NCBI RefSeq assembly: GCF_963555915.1
Contig: NZ_CAUVXL010000170.1
Coordinates: forward strand, 1 to 32,545
Reading direction: 5' to 3'
Source: Protofrankia sp963555915
Lineage (GTDB): Bacteria > Actinomycetota > Actinomycetes > Frankiales > Frankiaceae
DNA: 32,545 nt
In this document: in pieces, positions 17,801 to 25,206 of the stretch
How the letters are laid out: every line of letters begins with the position of its first letter
How positions within the stretch are numbered: the first letter of the stretch is position 1
Made by a program: the position numbers and the translations under genes
The notes under the pieces: generated by a model
What the model saw: only the letters and a program-made list of their open reading frames with translations
What the model was told of the DNA's origin: nothing
Database searches by the model: none

Positions 17801-19886
17801 GCAGGCCGAACCAGGGCGCCTGCAGACCGGCGTGCATCACGTTCAGCCACAGCGACACCTCGGCCAGTTCCACCGCGGTGCGGTTGAGGTCCACGCCGTA
17901 GCAGTTGTGCAGAGCGATGTACGCCTTGACCTTCTGCAGCTCGACGGCGTACCGCTCCGGGTCGAGGCTCGCCCCCAGCTCCCGCTGACGCCGCCGCAGG
18001 TACTCGGCGGCGACCTGGTTGATCGCCTCGTTGAGGAAGGCGCCGGAACCCAGCGCCGGCTCGCAGATCGTCCAGTCCAGCAGCTCGCGGGCGGGCGTCG
18101 TGGTGCCATCCTGGTCGAGGCGGTACCGCAGCGTGAGCTGGACGGTCACCTCGGTCAGCGACTGCGGGGTGTAGTAGGAGGCGCTGGTCTGGCGGTCCCG
18201 GCCGGCGAGCCGGTACACGAACGACCCCGCCGGGTAGCGGACCCGCGGCCCGGTACGGCGGCCCATGTCGTCGAGCGCGCGGGCGAAGACCGCGTCGGGG
18301 TAGTCGTCGGCCCGCGACGCCGGGATCATCCAGCTGCCGTCGGAGGGGTCGCCGCCCTTGGCGACCTCGTAGAGCTCCTCCGCGGCGATGAACCCGGTGT
18401 AGGACATCAACCCCTCGTAGACCGCGCCGAGCTGGTTGATGCCGAGCTGGGCGTAGGAGATGAACCCGCCGCGTTCCTTCTTCTTACCGCGGGTGAGCAT
18501 CAGCAGCCGCAGCACCTCGTACAGGCAGCTGTTGCGCAGCCGGGTGTCGATCGTCCGTGCGTCGGACCCGTCCCCGTCGTCGTCCCCCGGGTGGGGCACG
18601 GCGCCGCGACCGATCAGTTTGATCGCCCCGGGCAGGAACAGCTCCGACCGCAACGGCTCGAACCGGATGCCCTCACCCTCGCTGCGCTCGGCCTCGTCGC
18701 TGTCGGTCTGCCTGTCCGAGGCAGCCTCAGGCTGGGCGGCACGGGGGCGGTGCCCCTCGTTGACCATCCGGAACAGCAGGTCCAGCGACTCGTACAGGTG
18801 AAAGCCGCCACCCGCCGACTCGCCGATCAGCTTGCGGGAGACGAGATCGCCGAGCCGGGCGAGGCTGTACCCCTCGGCGTACTCGGGATGGTCCACCGGC
18901 AGCACGCCGAGTTCCGGACGGGCCTCGGCGTAGAGCAGGAACAGGATCCGGTAGAGGTAGCGCAGCGCCTCCCGGGCGAGTTCACGTCCCAGCTCGTCGG
19001 GTTCCATGATCTGCTCGGGACGGGCGCCGGCCGCCCGGATGCGGTCGAGCACCTCGTTGGCGATCAGTTCGACGGACAGCCGCAGCCCCTCCCGCAGCTC
19101 CGCGGAGACGCCGACCGCCTGCCGCCGGGACCCCTCCCGCAGCTCGGCGAGGCGCTCGGCGCCACCCTCCTGCGGCGGGCACAGCGAGTCCGCACCGAAC
19201 AGTGCGGCGATCATGTCGAGTTCGCCGCCGGGCCGGGTGTCGTTGCGCCCGAACGCGACATCGAGGCTGACCGCCAGGTAGCGGCCCTCCCCCCAGGTCA
19301 ACCGGTCGGCGAGCGTCACCACACCGCCGGTGAGGATGAGCACATAGCGTGGCGGATCGTCGTCGAGGGCGAACAGGTGGCCGGCGAGCGCCATGCCGTG
19401 CTCGATCCGGGTCCGCGGGTCGACATCCACCGGGTTCGCCAGCCTGCCGGCACCGTCGGGTTCGGTCGCCGCGTCGGTGTCCGTCGCCCAGCCGCACTCG
19501 ATCGCCACCACCCCGCCCTCGGCGTGGGCGACCGCGACGACATGCTCCGTCCCGGCCCGGATGACGCTGCGCTCCGCCGGTCGCGGCGAGAAGGCCAGCG
19601 CGCGCAGGACCTCGTCATGCAACTCGTGCAGTTTGGCCTGAAGCTTGTCCTGTTCAGCGTCGGCGCCGGCCTCGTCATCGGCCATGAGTTCGACGATCTC
19701 GGCCTTGAGATCGAAATAGGTCCGGCGCAACGCCCGGATGCCGGCCCGCGGGGTGCGCGCGTCGGTCTGCTTCTCCGCCTCCGTCCAGCGGGGCAAATAC
19801 TCCTTTTTCAGCACACCGGGGAGAAGCTCCCCCAGGTAGTAGGCGGAGAGGTATTCGCCCCGGTTGGTCAGCGACTCGAAGCTCAC
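14850..19886 (-). CDS. Eco57I-type N6-adenine DNA methyltransferase (DrmMI-like)
   Basis: A 1678-residue class I adenine methylase. The helical region ending in FLLYAEARPELGVLP (316-330) and the entry motif ASYYTPQSLTEV (569-580) are typical of the Eco57I/PglX/type IIG group. SAM-binding motif I is EPALGSGAFL at 609-618, where the usual Asp and Cys are Glu and Leu. Catalytic motif IV NPPW is at 1058-1061, after an unusually long spacer of about 440 residues that contains a Ser/Lys/Thr-rich linker near 930-952. The C-terminal part should carry the target-recognition domain; its DNA at about 15480-16010 is much poorer in GC. I see no clear PD-(D/E)XK nuclease. GTG 19886 overlaps the SNF2 stop by GTGA; the open frame continues upstream to 20291 only as a shadow. 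Predicted role: epigenetic marking of host DNA for self/non-self discrimination. Confidence 0.85.
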   Translation of the reverse strand: MSFESLTNRGEYLSAYYLGELLPGVLKKEYLPRWTEAEKQTDARTPRAGIRALRRTYFDLKAEIVELMADDEAGADAEQDKLQAKLHELHDEVLRALAFSPRPAERSVIRAGTEHVVAVAHAEGGVVAIECGWATDTDAATEPDGAGRLANPVDVDPRTRIEHGMALAGHLFALDDDPPRYVLILTGGVVTLADRLTWGEGRYLAVSLDVAFGRNDTRPGGELDMIAALFGADSLCPPQEGGAERLAELREGSRRQAVGVSAELREGLRLSVELIANEVLDRIRAAGARPEQIMEPDELGRELAREALRYLYRILFLLYAEARPELGVLPVDHPEYAEGYSLARLGDLVSRKLIGESAGGGFHLYESLDLLFRMVNEGHRPRAAQPEAASDRQTDSDEAERSEGEGIRFEPLRSELFLPGAIKLIGRGAVPHPGDDDGDGSDARTIDTRLRNSCLYEVLRLLMLTRGKKKERGGFISYAQLGINQLGAVYEGLMSYTGFIAAEELYEVAKGGDPSDGSWMIPASRADDYPDAVFARALDDMGRRTGPRVRYPAGSFVYRLAGRDRQTSASYYTPQSLTEVTVQLTLRYRLDQDGTTTPARELLDWTICEPALGSGAFLNEAINQVAAEYLRRRQRELGASLDPERYAVELQKVKAYIALHNCYGVDLNRTAVELAEVSLWLNVMHAGLQAPWFGLHLRRGNSLIGAGRRYYEPATLADKAWLTTAPTDHPFRAGDLPDGVVHHFLLPAEGWGAVAGEKEAKQLAPEVAKQLATWRRALLRLPTDKGHNSQVKRLQRIARRVEFLWGLVRQRLEISEREIRRHIDVWGADDLPTVTGAVPREKILADLETPGTPYWRLKMLMDAWCALWFWPLDSVGLLDGSAAQYERDVVIVRHSEQAQPAGDASVAPSWAEDSLFDFDSDGPEAFESSEPSVPGKSKSTSTAGKTAGKVKASAVERLRRLVPLRSLDDWLTFVEALVGAKDIAADSLGAHFTSLAALEEYENGLEGWMGMDGENRLPERFPWLGVVRQIADRQGFFHWELHFAQAFAGGGFDLQVGNPPWVRPRWEENVVLAERDPWFMLTEKPPVETVRARKTSQLVDAGAYGEFLRELASNVGVVAMLGSSVTYPLLAGTQPDLYRAFMCRVWEHLSAVGTAGLIHRDTHFGGAKEGQLRSVAYRHLRVHGSFVNVANWAFADASRNIEFGLHIYGATRDIQFQHVSGLYDANTLVDSLEHDGSGPVPGRRYAGSWDRRPHRARVIDVDLGLLAEWQRIRGETSTPAERTALLHPVTRLEQGAIAALASFKRSLGGASFQIARGFDESNAKKDGLIRWQQDSSSVLGDLIMQGPHLGVATPFCKTPRVPCNSNSDWDVLDLTGLAVAAIPRTNYARACEPDRYEAAKRQWDERSYTEYYRLAWRRMIPFNTERSLFAALIPPGPAHVHAVHSAVLPTNRETALNAGFWSALSLDYLLRITGRSDLQPGEASAMPAADPGHPLASALLLRTLRLNCLTNAYSDLWAELHDPAWADGEGWVVGWPRLAPLAEVGPAWEWATPLRTEYERRAALVEIDALVSVWLGIEAEELVAIYRSRYPILADREAEMYFDAAGRRLAADSYAFGFGQAKEHYVQLMAHLEDPERVAPPEGYSPPFYKADREAEMRQAHAVFSARLQAAKDAGWTP
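15480..16010. other. Low-GC segment inside the methylase C-terminal (specificity) region
   Basis: GC falls to roughly 40-55% over this stretch (about 40% at 15901-15960) against about 70% on both sides, and A/T-ending codons become common. The reading frame stays open and corresponds to residues about 1290-1470, downstream of the NPPW catalytic motif, where target recognition is expected. This is the only such dip inside the operon that I noticed and suggests a recombined module. Confidence 0.65.
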
Positions 19887-22774
19887 GCGGCACTCTCCAG
19901 GACCGCGAGCAGGCGCAGCAACGGCTCGCCGGTGGTCTCCAGCCGCGCAACAAGATCGTTCTGTTCGCGCATGGTGTCGTCCACCCGGCGCATTCTGCTG
20001 GCCCGCTGGGACGCGGCGGCGGTCTCGGGCAGCAGGCTCTGCTGCCGCCAGTGCTCCAGGCGGGTCCGGTGGACACGCAACGGTTCGGCGGTCGTGGCGT
20101 CCCAGGCGTCGCGCCGCGCCGCCAGATGCCTGCGGGCAGCGTCGACGGCGGCCGGGACAAGCCCCTGCAACCGTCCGAGATCGACCCCGGAGGCGGGATT
20201 GGTCATCGCCGCGTTCACCCCGGCCCGTGCCAGCACCTCGGCCAGGGGCCCGACATCCGGCATGTCGGGCAGGCCACGCACCGCCATCCATTCGACCACG
20301 GTCGGCTGACCCATCCGGTTGCAGTAGATGCCCTGGATGCAGAACACCGGGCCGGCAACGTCGGCGAGCAGGACGGGTGCCTGTTGCCGGCCGAGCCGGA
20401 CGAGCACCTTGTCGATCAGCCAGTCGACGACCGGGTGGATGTCACTGACGTAGGCGATGGCAGGCCAGCTGCTCCTGCGGCTCCGACGGGCCTCGTCCAG
20501 CGCGCGCCCGGCGAGCTCCCGGTCGAAGGTCAGCTTCAGCCGCAGCCGCCCGTCCACGCGCTGGTCGGCCAGGTAGGAGCGGGGCAGGTCCGACATCCGG
20601 CGTTCGAGATCGGGCGGGGCGTCAAAGGCGATCAGCCCGTCCTCGCGGCGGAGCGCGAGAGCATCCTCCGGCGAGCCGAAGACCTCCCGCAACGCCTCCT
20701 GGACGAACTGCTCGGTCGAGGCGAACACGGTCGGTAGCGTCGCCCGCCGCGGTTGCGCCGCGACCGAGGTCGCACCGACACCGGCGAGCAGGTCGGCCAG
20801 CACATCGCGTTCGGGGCCGACGTCCAGGGACAGGGACTCCTCGACGGTGCGCCCGGCGAGCAGGTCCTGGACGAGCCGGCGTTCCTCCCGATCGGCGAGA
20901 TACTCCCCGGTGACCGCCCCGGCGCTGCCGAGGCTGCGGTGTGCCTCGGCCTCCCGGGCCAGCACCTTCTCGGCGACCGTGGTGTCGTCCTTGGCTCCGT
21001 CCACCGCCGAGGTGAGGATCAACGCCCGGAACTGCGGCTGGAGCCGCTGGCCGTAACGATCGATCCGGCCGTTGCGCTGCTCGATGCGGATCAGGCTCCA
21101 CGGCAGGTCGTAGTGCACCAGCTGGTGACACGCCCGGTGCAGGTTGACGCCCTCGGACGCCACGTCGCCGGTGAACAGCATCCGGACCGGGATGTCCCCT
21201 TGGGAGAACTCCTCGACGATCTTCTGTTGTTCGGTGTCGGTCAGACCGCCATGCATGATCGCCACTGCGTCCCGGGCCGCCCGCCCGGTGAAGCCCAGCG
21301 CCGCCGGTACCACCTCGGCCAGCCACTTCACCGTCGGAATCCGCTCGGAGAAGACCACGACCCGGACATCGCTCCCCGGGCCGACACCGATCCCGCGCAG
21401 CTCGCGCAGCAGGGCCGACAGCTTGGCGGAGTCGGTGTCGGTCATGGCCGCCGCCAGCGTACGCAGCCGCTCGAGCGCGGCCCGCTCGGCCGGATCGGTG
21501 CAGCCCGCCGAGCCCAGCCGCGTGTCGACGGTCTGCGCCAGCGCGTGATGGGACGACAGGAACGCCTTGAGCAGGGTGTAGGGAAACAGCCGCCGTTCCC
21601 TGCTCACGATGCTCGCCACCTGCGGACGCACCACCGGATCAGCCGTGCCCGCGTCGCCGGGCGGCAGCCAGACCCGCACGAACTCGGCGAAGATCTTCTC
21701 TTCGGCGGGTGTCGCCGGGCACCGCAGCGGCACGGACGGGCCCCGGTCGGCCCAGTCGCCGCTGATCTCGTCCCGGACCTCCTTGTCGATCTTCGTCCGG
21801 CGGACGTAGAGGTGGCTGATGTCCGCATCCGAATAGTGCTCGACATCGGCGATCGCGGCCGGGTCGAGCAGCCTGATCAACTCACCGAAAGACTTCTTGT
21901 CGCCATTGTGCGGGGTGGCGCTGGCCAGCAGGAGCGCGTCGGTACGGGAGGCGAGCAGCCGCGCCAGCCGGTTACGCAGGCTCGCCGAACCGATCAGGTT
22001 GTGCGACTCGTCGATCACGACCGCATCCCAGACGATGTTCTCCAGGTGGTGGCCGTACATGCCGACGTTCTTCACCGTGTCCACCGAGACGATGACCCGC
22101 TTGAAGTAGGTGAACGGGTTACGTCCGGCCGGGATCTCCCGCTGGATCCGCTCGATACCCACCGAGTCCAACCGGACCAGCGGCAGGGAGAAACGCGTCC
22201 ACAGCTCGTGCTGGAACTGTTCGAGCACCTGCTGGGGAGTCACCACCAGGATGCGGTCCCCCCGGCCGCGGCGGGCCAGCTCGGCCAGGATCAGCCCGAT
22301 CTCCAGGGTCTTGCCCAGACCCACCACATCCGCGATCAGAAGCCGCGGGCGCAGGCCCGAGAGCGCACGCTCGGCCGGGCGCTGCTGGTAGGTCTTCGGG
22401 TCGAGCAGGAACGAATCCGCCAACGCCAACCCGCGCTCACCGCGCGGCAACGGCGTGCGGCGCAGCAGCGCCTCCAGGTACAGCCGGCTGCGGCGGAACC
22501 GTGGCGTGTCATCGGCGACCAGGACGGTGTTCTCCGGGCGCAGCACCTCGACCGGTTCGAGCCGGTCGAAGAACGTCGCCTCGCAGTCCTGGACGAACTC
22601 CGACGCCCCCACTACTTTGATCATGCAGCCGTCATGCGCCGTCTGGACAGCGCTGCGCACCAGCCACTCCTCGTCGCGCACGAGGACCCGCGCTCCCGGC
22701 GCGTACGACCCGCGCGACCCGGCTGTCACCACCGCCTGCCCTTCCCCGTCCCTCGACCCCATGGTTCCCGGCAT
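19883..22774 (-). CDS. SNF2/HepA-family helicase (DrmD-like)
   Basis: A 963-residue SF2 translocase of the RapA/HepA type. Visible motifs from ATG 22774: Walker A DVVGLGKT near 149-156, DESH box at 255-258, SATP near 290, and the C-terminal lobe with GDVASEGVNLHRA and RIEQRNGRIDRYGQ. A long C-terminal extension ends in a charged helical region. This is the architecture of DrmD in class 1 DISARM, and the following gene is the methylase, as in that class. The start is uncertain: ATG 22834 would overlap the kinase gene by 14 bp, but an 11-bp tandem duplication, which is not a multiple of three, lies inside that extra segment. I therefore prefer ATG 22774, preceded by a GGGGG stretch. Expected role: ATP-driven movement along or remodelling of invading DNA-protein complexes. 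Confidence 0.87.
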   Translation of the reverse strand: MPGTMGSRDGEGQAVVTAGSRGSYAPGARVLVRDEEWLVRSAVQTAHDGCMIKVVGASEFVQDCEATFFDRLEPVEVLRPENTVLVADDTPRFRRSRLYLEALLRRTPLPRGERGLALADSFLLDPKTYQQRPAERALSGLRPRLLIADVVGLGKTLEIGLILAELARRGRGDRILVVTPQQVLEQFQHELWTRFSLPLVRLDSVGIERIQREIPAGRNPFTYFKRVIVSVDTVKNVGMYGHHLENIVWDAVVIDESHNLIGSASLRNRLARLLASRTDALLLASATPHNGDKKSFGELIRLLDPAAIADVEHYSDADISHLYVRRTKIDKEVRDEISGDWADRGPSVPLRCPATPAEEKIFAEFVRVWLPPGDAGTADPVVRPQVASIVSRERRLFPYTLLKAFLSSHHALAQTVDTRLGSAGCTDPAERAALERLRTLAAAMTDTDSAKLSALLRELRGIGVGPGSDVRVVVFSERIPTVKWLAEVVPAALGFTGRAARDAVAIMHGGLTDTEQQKIVEEFSQGDIPVRMLFTGDVASEGVNLHRACHQLVHYDLPWSLIRIEQRNGRIDRYGQRLQPQFRALILTSAVDGAKDDTTVAEKVLAREAEAHRSLGSAGAVTGEYLADREERRLVQDLLAGRTVEESLSLDVGPERDVLADLLAGVGATSVAAQPRRATLPTVFASTEQFVQEALREVFGSPEDALALRREDGLIAFDAPPDLERRMSDLPRSYLADQRVDGRLRLKLTFDRELAGRALDEARRSRRSSWPAIAYVSDIHPVVDWLIDKVLVRLGRQQAPVLLADVAGPVFCIQGIYCNRMGQPTVVEWMAVRGLPDMPDVGPLAEVLARAGVNAAMTNPASGVDLGRLQGLVPAAVDAARRHLAARRDAWDATTAEPLRVHRTRLEHWRQQSLLPETAAASQRASRMRRVDDTMREQNDLVARLETTGEPLLRLLAVLESAA

Positions 22775-22804
22775 CACGGCCCCCAGCCTCACGGCCGGCC
22801 GCCC

Positions 22805-22826
22805 CTGATTCAGAACTGATTCAGAA
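22805..22826. repeat. Exact 11-bp tandem duplication at the kinase/SNF2 junction
   Basis: CTGATTCAGAA occurs twice without interruption (22805-22815 and 22816-22826). It spans the kinase stop codon (complement of 22821-22823). Because 11 is not a multiple of three, gain or loss of a unit would change the frame linking ATG 22834 to the SNF2 gene. Confidence 0.85.
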
Positions 22827-23960
22827 GGCCGCATCACCGGCGTACTCGGCGCGCAAGCGCGCCACCAGCCACTCCACACTGACCGACGCCCGCGCCTGCG
22901 ATGTCGCCGGCCCCGCCCGAGGCCCCATCCGAGACCCCATCCCAGGCCCCGGTGATGGCACAACGTGCGGTGGCCCGGCATCGCGCGTCATCTCCGGGTC
23001 TGCCACCGGGTCTGCCACCGGGTCGGCCACCGGATCATCCACATCCGGCGGCATGATCACTTGCCCATCGACCGCCGAACCGTGGGTGCGTTCCACGAGA
23101 CGGCGACGCATCCCCGACTCCGTCCGCCGGCCGGCCGTCGCCACGGCCAACAGCCGCTCAAGCACCGTGTCGAGCGACGGCCGCGCGGACGCCTCGAAGG
23201 CCACCATCGCGCCGAGCACCGACGCCAGTGCGGCCGGCACGGCGCTGAGATCCGGATGATGGTTCGGGTCACCGATATGCCACAGCAACGCCGGCCCACC
23301 CATACCTCGGTACGGAGGGTGTCCGGTCGCGGCCGCAACCAGGGTGGCGCCCAGCGCGTAGACATCCGCCGCGGGTGTCAGGTCTCTTTCGCCCCGGGCC
23401 TGTTCAGGTGACATGTACGCCACCGTCCCGACGACCGCGCCCGGTTCGGTGAGCTCCCTGCTCCGGTCCGCCAGCAGCGCCAGCCCGAAATCGATCACCT
23501 TCGGGCCGTCCGGGCCGAGCAGGATGTTCTGCGGCTTGAGATCGCGGTGCAGCAACCCGACCTCGTGGATCTTCGCCAACCCCTCGACGAGCGCCGCGCC
23601 GAGGATCGCCGCGAGCGGCGGCTCCAGCGGCCCCCGCAGGTCCACGTACTGGCGCAGGGTCTGACCGGGGACGTACTCGACCGCGCACCAGGACGGCTCG
23701 TCGTCCAGGCCGGCGCCCTCGAACCGGGCGACCCGCGACCCGTAGACCATCCTGAGGTTCTCGACCTCGGCGGCGAACCGCGCCCGAACCCCCGCATCCG
23801 CGACCAGTTCCGACTTGATGACCTTGACGGCCACCTTCTCAGCCGCGGCCGACGTCCCCAGGTACACCCGGCCCATGCCACCGGACCCCAGCCGGGCATG
23901 GATCCGATACGGGCCGACGCGTACCGGATCCGACGGCACCAACGGATCCAACGGAACCAC
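22821..23960 (-). CDS. Cytosolic Hanks-type Ser/Thr protein kinase, first gene of the defence operon
   Basis: A 379-residue kinase. Glycine loop GSGGMG at 25-30, catalytic Lys46 (VAVKVIK), catalytic loop HRDLKPQN at 138-145, DFG at 157-159, and activation segment ending in GTVAYMSPEQA. All residues needed for activity are present. The C-terminal 100 residues are Pro/Asp-rich, with a DPVA repeat from 12-bp DNA repeats (22996-23031). No membrane helix is seen, unlike most actinobacterial PknA/B-type receptors, so it should act in the cytosol. GTG 23960 is the first start before the kinase fold. As first gene of the operon it could phosphorylate the helicases or methylase, comparable in principle to PglW in the Pgl system, although it lacks the PglW nuclease-like extension (inference). 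Confidence 0.88.
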   Translation of the reverse strand: MVPLDPLVPSDPVRVGPYRIHARLGSGGMGRVYLGTSAAAEKVAVKVIKSELVADAGVRARFAAEVENLRMVYGSRVARFEGAGLDDEPSWCAVEYVPGQTLRQYVDLRGPLEPPLAAILGAALVEGLAKIHEVGLLHRDLKPQNILLGPDGPKVIDFGLALLADRSRELTEPGAVVGTVAYMSPEQARGERDLTPAADVYALGATLVAAATGHPPYRGMGGPALLWHIGDPNHHPDLSAVPAALASVLGAMVAFEASARPSLDTVLERLLAVATAGRRTESGMRRRLVERTHGSAVDGQVIMPPDVDDPVADPVADPVADPEMTRDAGPPHVVPSPGPGMGSRMGPRAGPATSQARASVSVEWLVARLRAEYAGDAAF

Positions 23961-24116
23961 CCACCCGCCCCCACGTCCGACCAGGCAACCATCGTCGACG
24001 ACCGCGAACGATCAGTCTAGAACAGTCAGCTCATTAGCGGTCACACCGGGCATCGACGGCGACCGGTCGAACAGACCGCACAGATGCGCCGCCGGCGCTC
24101 TCGCCTCGACCTTCCA

Positions 24117-24208
24117 CCAGATCTGCCAGCTTTCCAGTTCCAGATCTGCCACAGGTCGACCTCCAGATTTGCCGACCATTTGGCTCCAGATCTGTCAGCC
24201 GCGTACGT
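24117..24208. promoter_or_regulatory. Four 23-bp-spaced palindromic repeats (operator/iteron array)
   Basis: The core CCAGATCTGCCA begins at 24117, 24140, 24163 and 24186, exactly every 23 bp; sites 3 and 4 differ from it by two bases and one base. Each core contains the 8-bp palindrome CAGATCTG (CAGATTTG in site 3), while the 11 bp between cores are unrelated to one another. Conserved short dyads with fixed spacing and free spacers indicate binding sites for a dimeric protein rather than recent duplication. The array ends 157 bp upstream of the kinase start and probably controls the defence operon. Confidence 0.7.
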
Positions 24209-24513
24209 CCGAATCAGGCAGGCTCTCCACCCGGAAGTGACGCCATGTGACGGGTAGGACAATTAGTTAGATAATCGGACCGATCCGCTGTCGCGGCAAG
24301 TCGGTCGAAGGAACTGGATCTGGCCTCGAACCGCCCACCGAACCCTCGACACAGGTCGCGATCGGATACCGCACGATGGTAGAAATCGCGGCGCCCGCAG
24401 CGCGGGTTCGGGCCCTTGGCCACGACCCATCCCATTTGGAGCAGCCACAGGCAACAACCCATCCAGGATCATCCAATTTTGGGCGCGGAGAGCAACGACC
24501 CCACACCCGAGTT

Positions 24514-24529
24514 GTGAACATCTGTTCGA
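24514..24529. promoter_or_regulatory. Putative LexA (SOS) box upstream of the Panacea gene
   Basis: GTGAACATCTGTTCGA matches the actinobacterial SOS box TCGAAC-N4-GTTCGA at 10 of 12 defined positions and contains the inner dyad GAACA/TGTTC. It lies about 70 bp before the Panacea start, where a repressor could block transcription. By-eye match only. Confidence 0.45.
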
Positions 24530-24597
24530 TGGAGCAAGCTGGATGAAGGTTGCCCCGGGGCGACCGTAACCAGCGGTCTGATCAGGGAGCACGTGTG

Positions 24598-25206
24598 GTG
24601 GACGAGTACGAACGGATCATCGCAGCGAGCCTGGCCGCCGAGGACATCCCAACCGAGCCTGACGAGGACAAGTTCGCCGAACTGCTCCTCCTGGTCGCCG
24701 AGGAACTCTCCGGCGACCGCTTCGGAGGCATCGCAAAGGTCAACAAGGTGCTCTTCTTCGCGGAGTTCGCGCACGTCCGCCAGACTGGCCGCCCCATCAC
24801 CGGAGTGCGGTACCAGAAGCTGCCCCACGGTCCCGCACCTCGCCCGCTCCGGCCGATCCGGGACCGGCTGGTCGCCTCCGGCGCGGCGGAGATGGCGACC
24901 GAGACCGTACTCGGCCGCGAACAGCACCGTCTGCGCCCACTACGCCCCGCGGACCGGTCCCGGTTCTCCGACACCGAACTGACCGCCGTCAAGGACGCCG
25001 TCGCCGTGCTCTACGGACGCACCGCCCGTGAGGCCACCGACCTCTCCGGCGAGGAACCCGGCTGGCGGATCGTCGACGAAGGCGAGGACATCCCTTATGC
25101 CACCGCTTACCTCGCCCCCGGCGACCAGCGCACCAGCCCCCGAATACAGGCCCGCGCCCGCAAGATCGCCGACGACTACGCGCGCCAGGGCCGTCCAGCC
25201 CGGTGA
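24598..25206 (+). CDS. Panacea-domain antitoxin (DUF4065/SocA-like)
   Basis: A 202-residue protein. The segment KVNKVLFFAEFAHVRQTGRPITGVRYQKLPHGPAP is a Panacea (SocA/DUF4065) signature, in which an antitoxin domain neutralises many unrelated small toxins (PanAT systems). GTG 24598 is chosen because AGGGAG lies 8 nt upstream; GTG 24595 and TTG 24550 are in-frame alternatives. Its stop overlaps the start of the next gene (GTGA, 25203-25206), the expected antitoxin-toxin order and coupling. C-terminal residues form a charged extension (QRTSPRIQARARKIADDYA). A LexA-like box lies upstream. Confidence 0.82.
   Translation: MDEYERIIAASLAAEDIPTEPDEDKFAELLLLVAEELSGDRFGGIAKVNKVLFFAEFAHVRQTGRPITGVRYQKLPHGPAPRPLRPIRDRLVASGAAEMATETVLGREQHRLRPLRPADRSRFSDTELTAVKDAVAVLYGRTAREATDLSGEEPGWRIVDEGEDIPYATAYLAPGDQRTSPRIQARARKIADDYARQGRPAR

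Larger units (their letters stand above)
23961..24597. promoter_or_regulatory. Divergent intergenic control region
   Basis: A 637-bp stretch without a convincing gene separates the minus-strand kinase operon from the plus-strand Panacea gene. It holds a four-site repeat array (24117-24208), an AT-rich patch around 24260-24275 with the perfect palindrome ATCGGACCGAT at 24274-24284, and a LexA-like dyad (24514-24529). A weak minus-strand promoter candidate is TAGACT, complement of 24012-24017. Open frames here lack family features and codon character. Confidence 0.55.

Noticed and set aside
5831..23960. BREX or classical Pgl system
   Set aside because: There is no PglZ-type phosphatase, no BrxC/PglY ATPase and no BrxL/Lon gene. 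The methylase and kinase alone are not enough.
24012..24038. Minus-strand promoter for the kinase operon (GTGACC, 19-nt gap, TAGACT)
   Set aside because: The spacing is long and the -35 match is poor, so I did not list it as a separate feature.
24117..24208. CRISPR array
   Set aside because: Conserved cores are only 12 bp with 11-bp spacers, far below CRISPR sizes, and no cas genes are present.
24041..24262. Small minus-strand open frame in the control region
   Set aside because: It runs through the repeat array, has no ribosome site or codon character and resembles no family.
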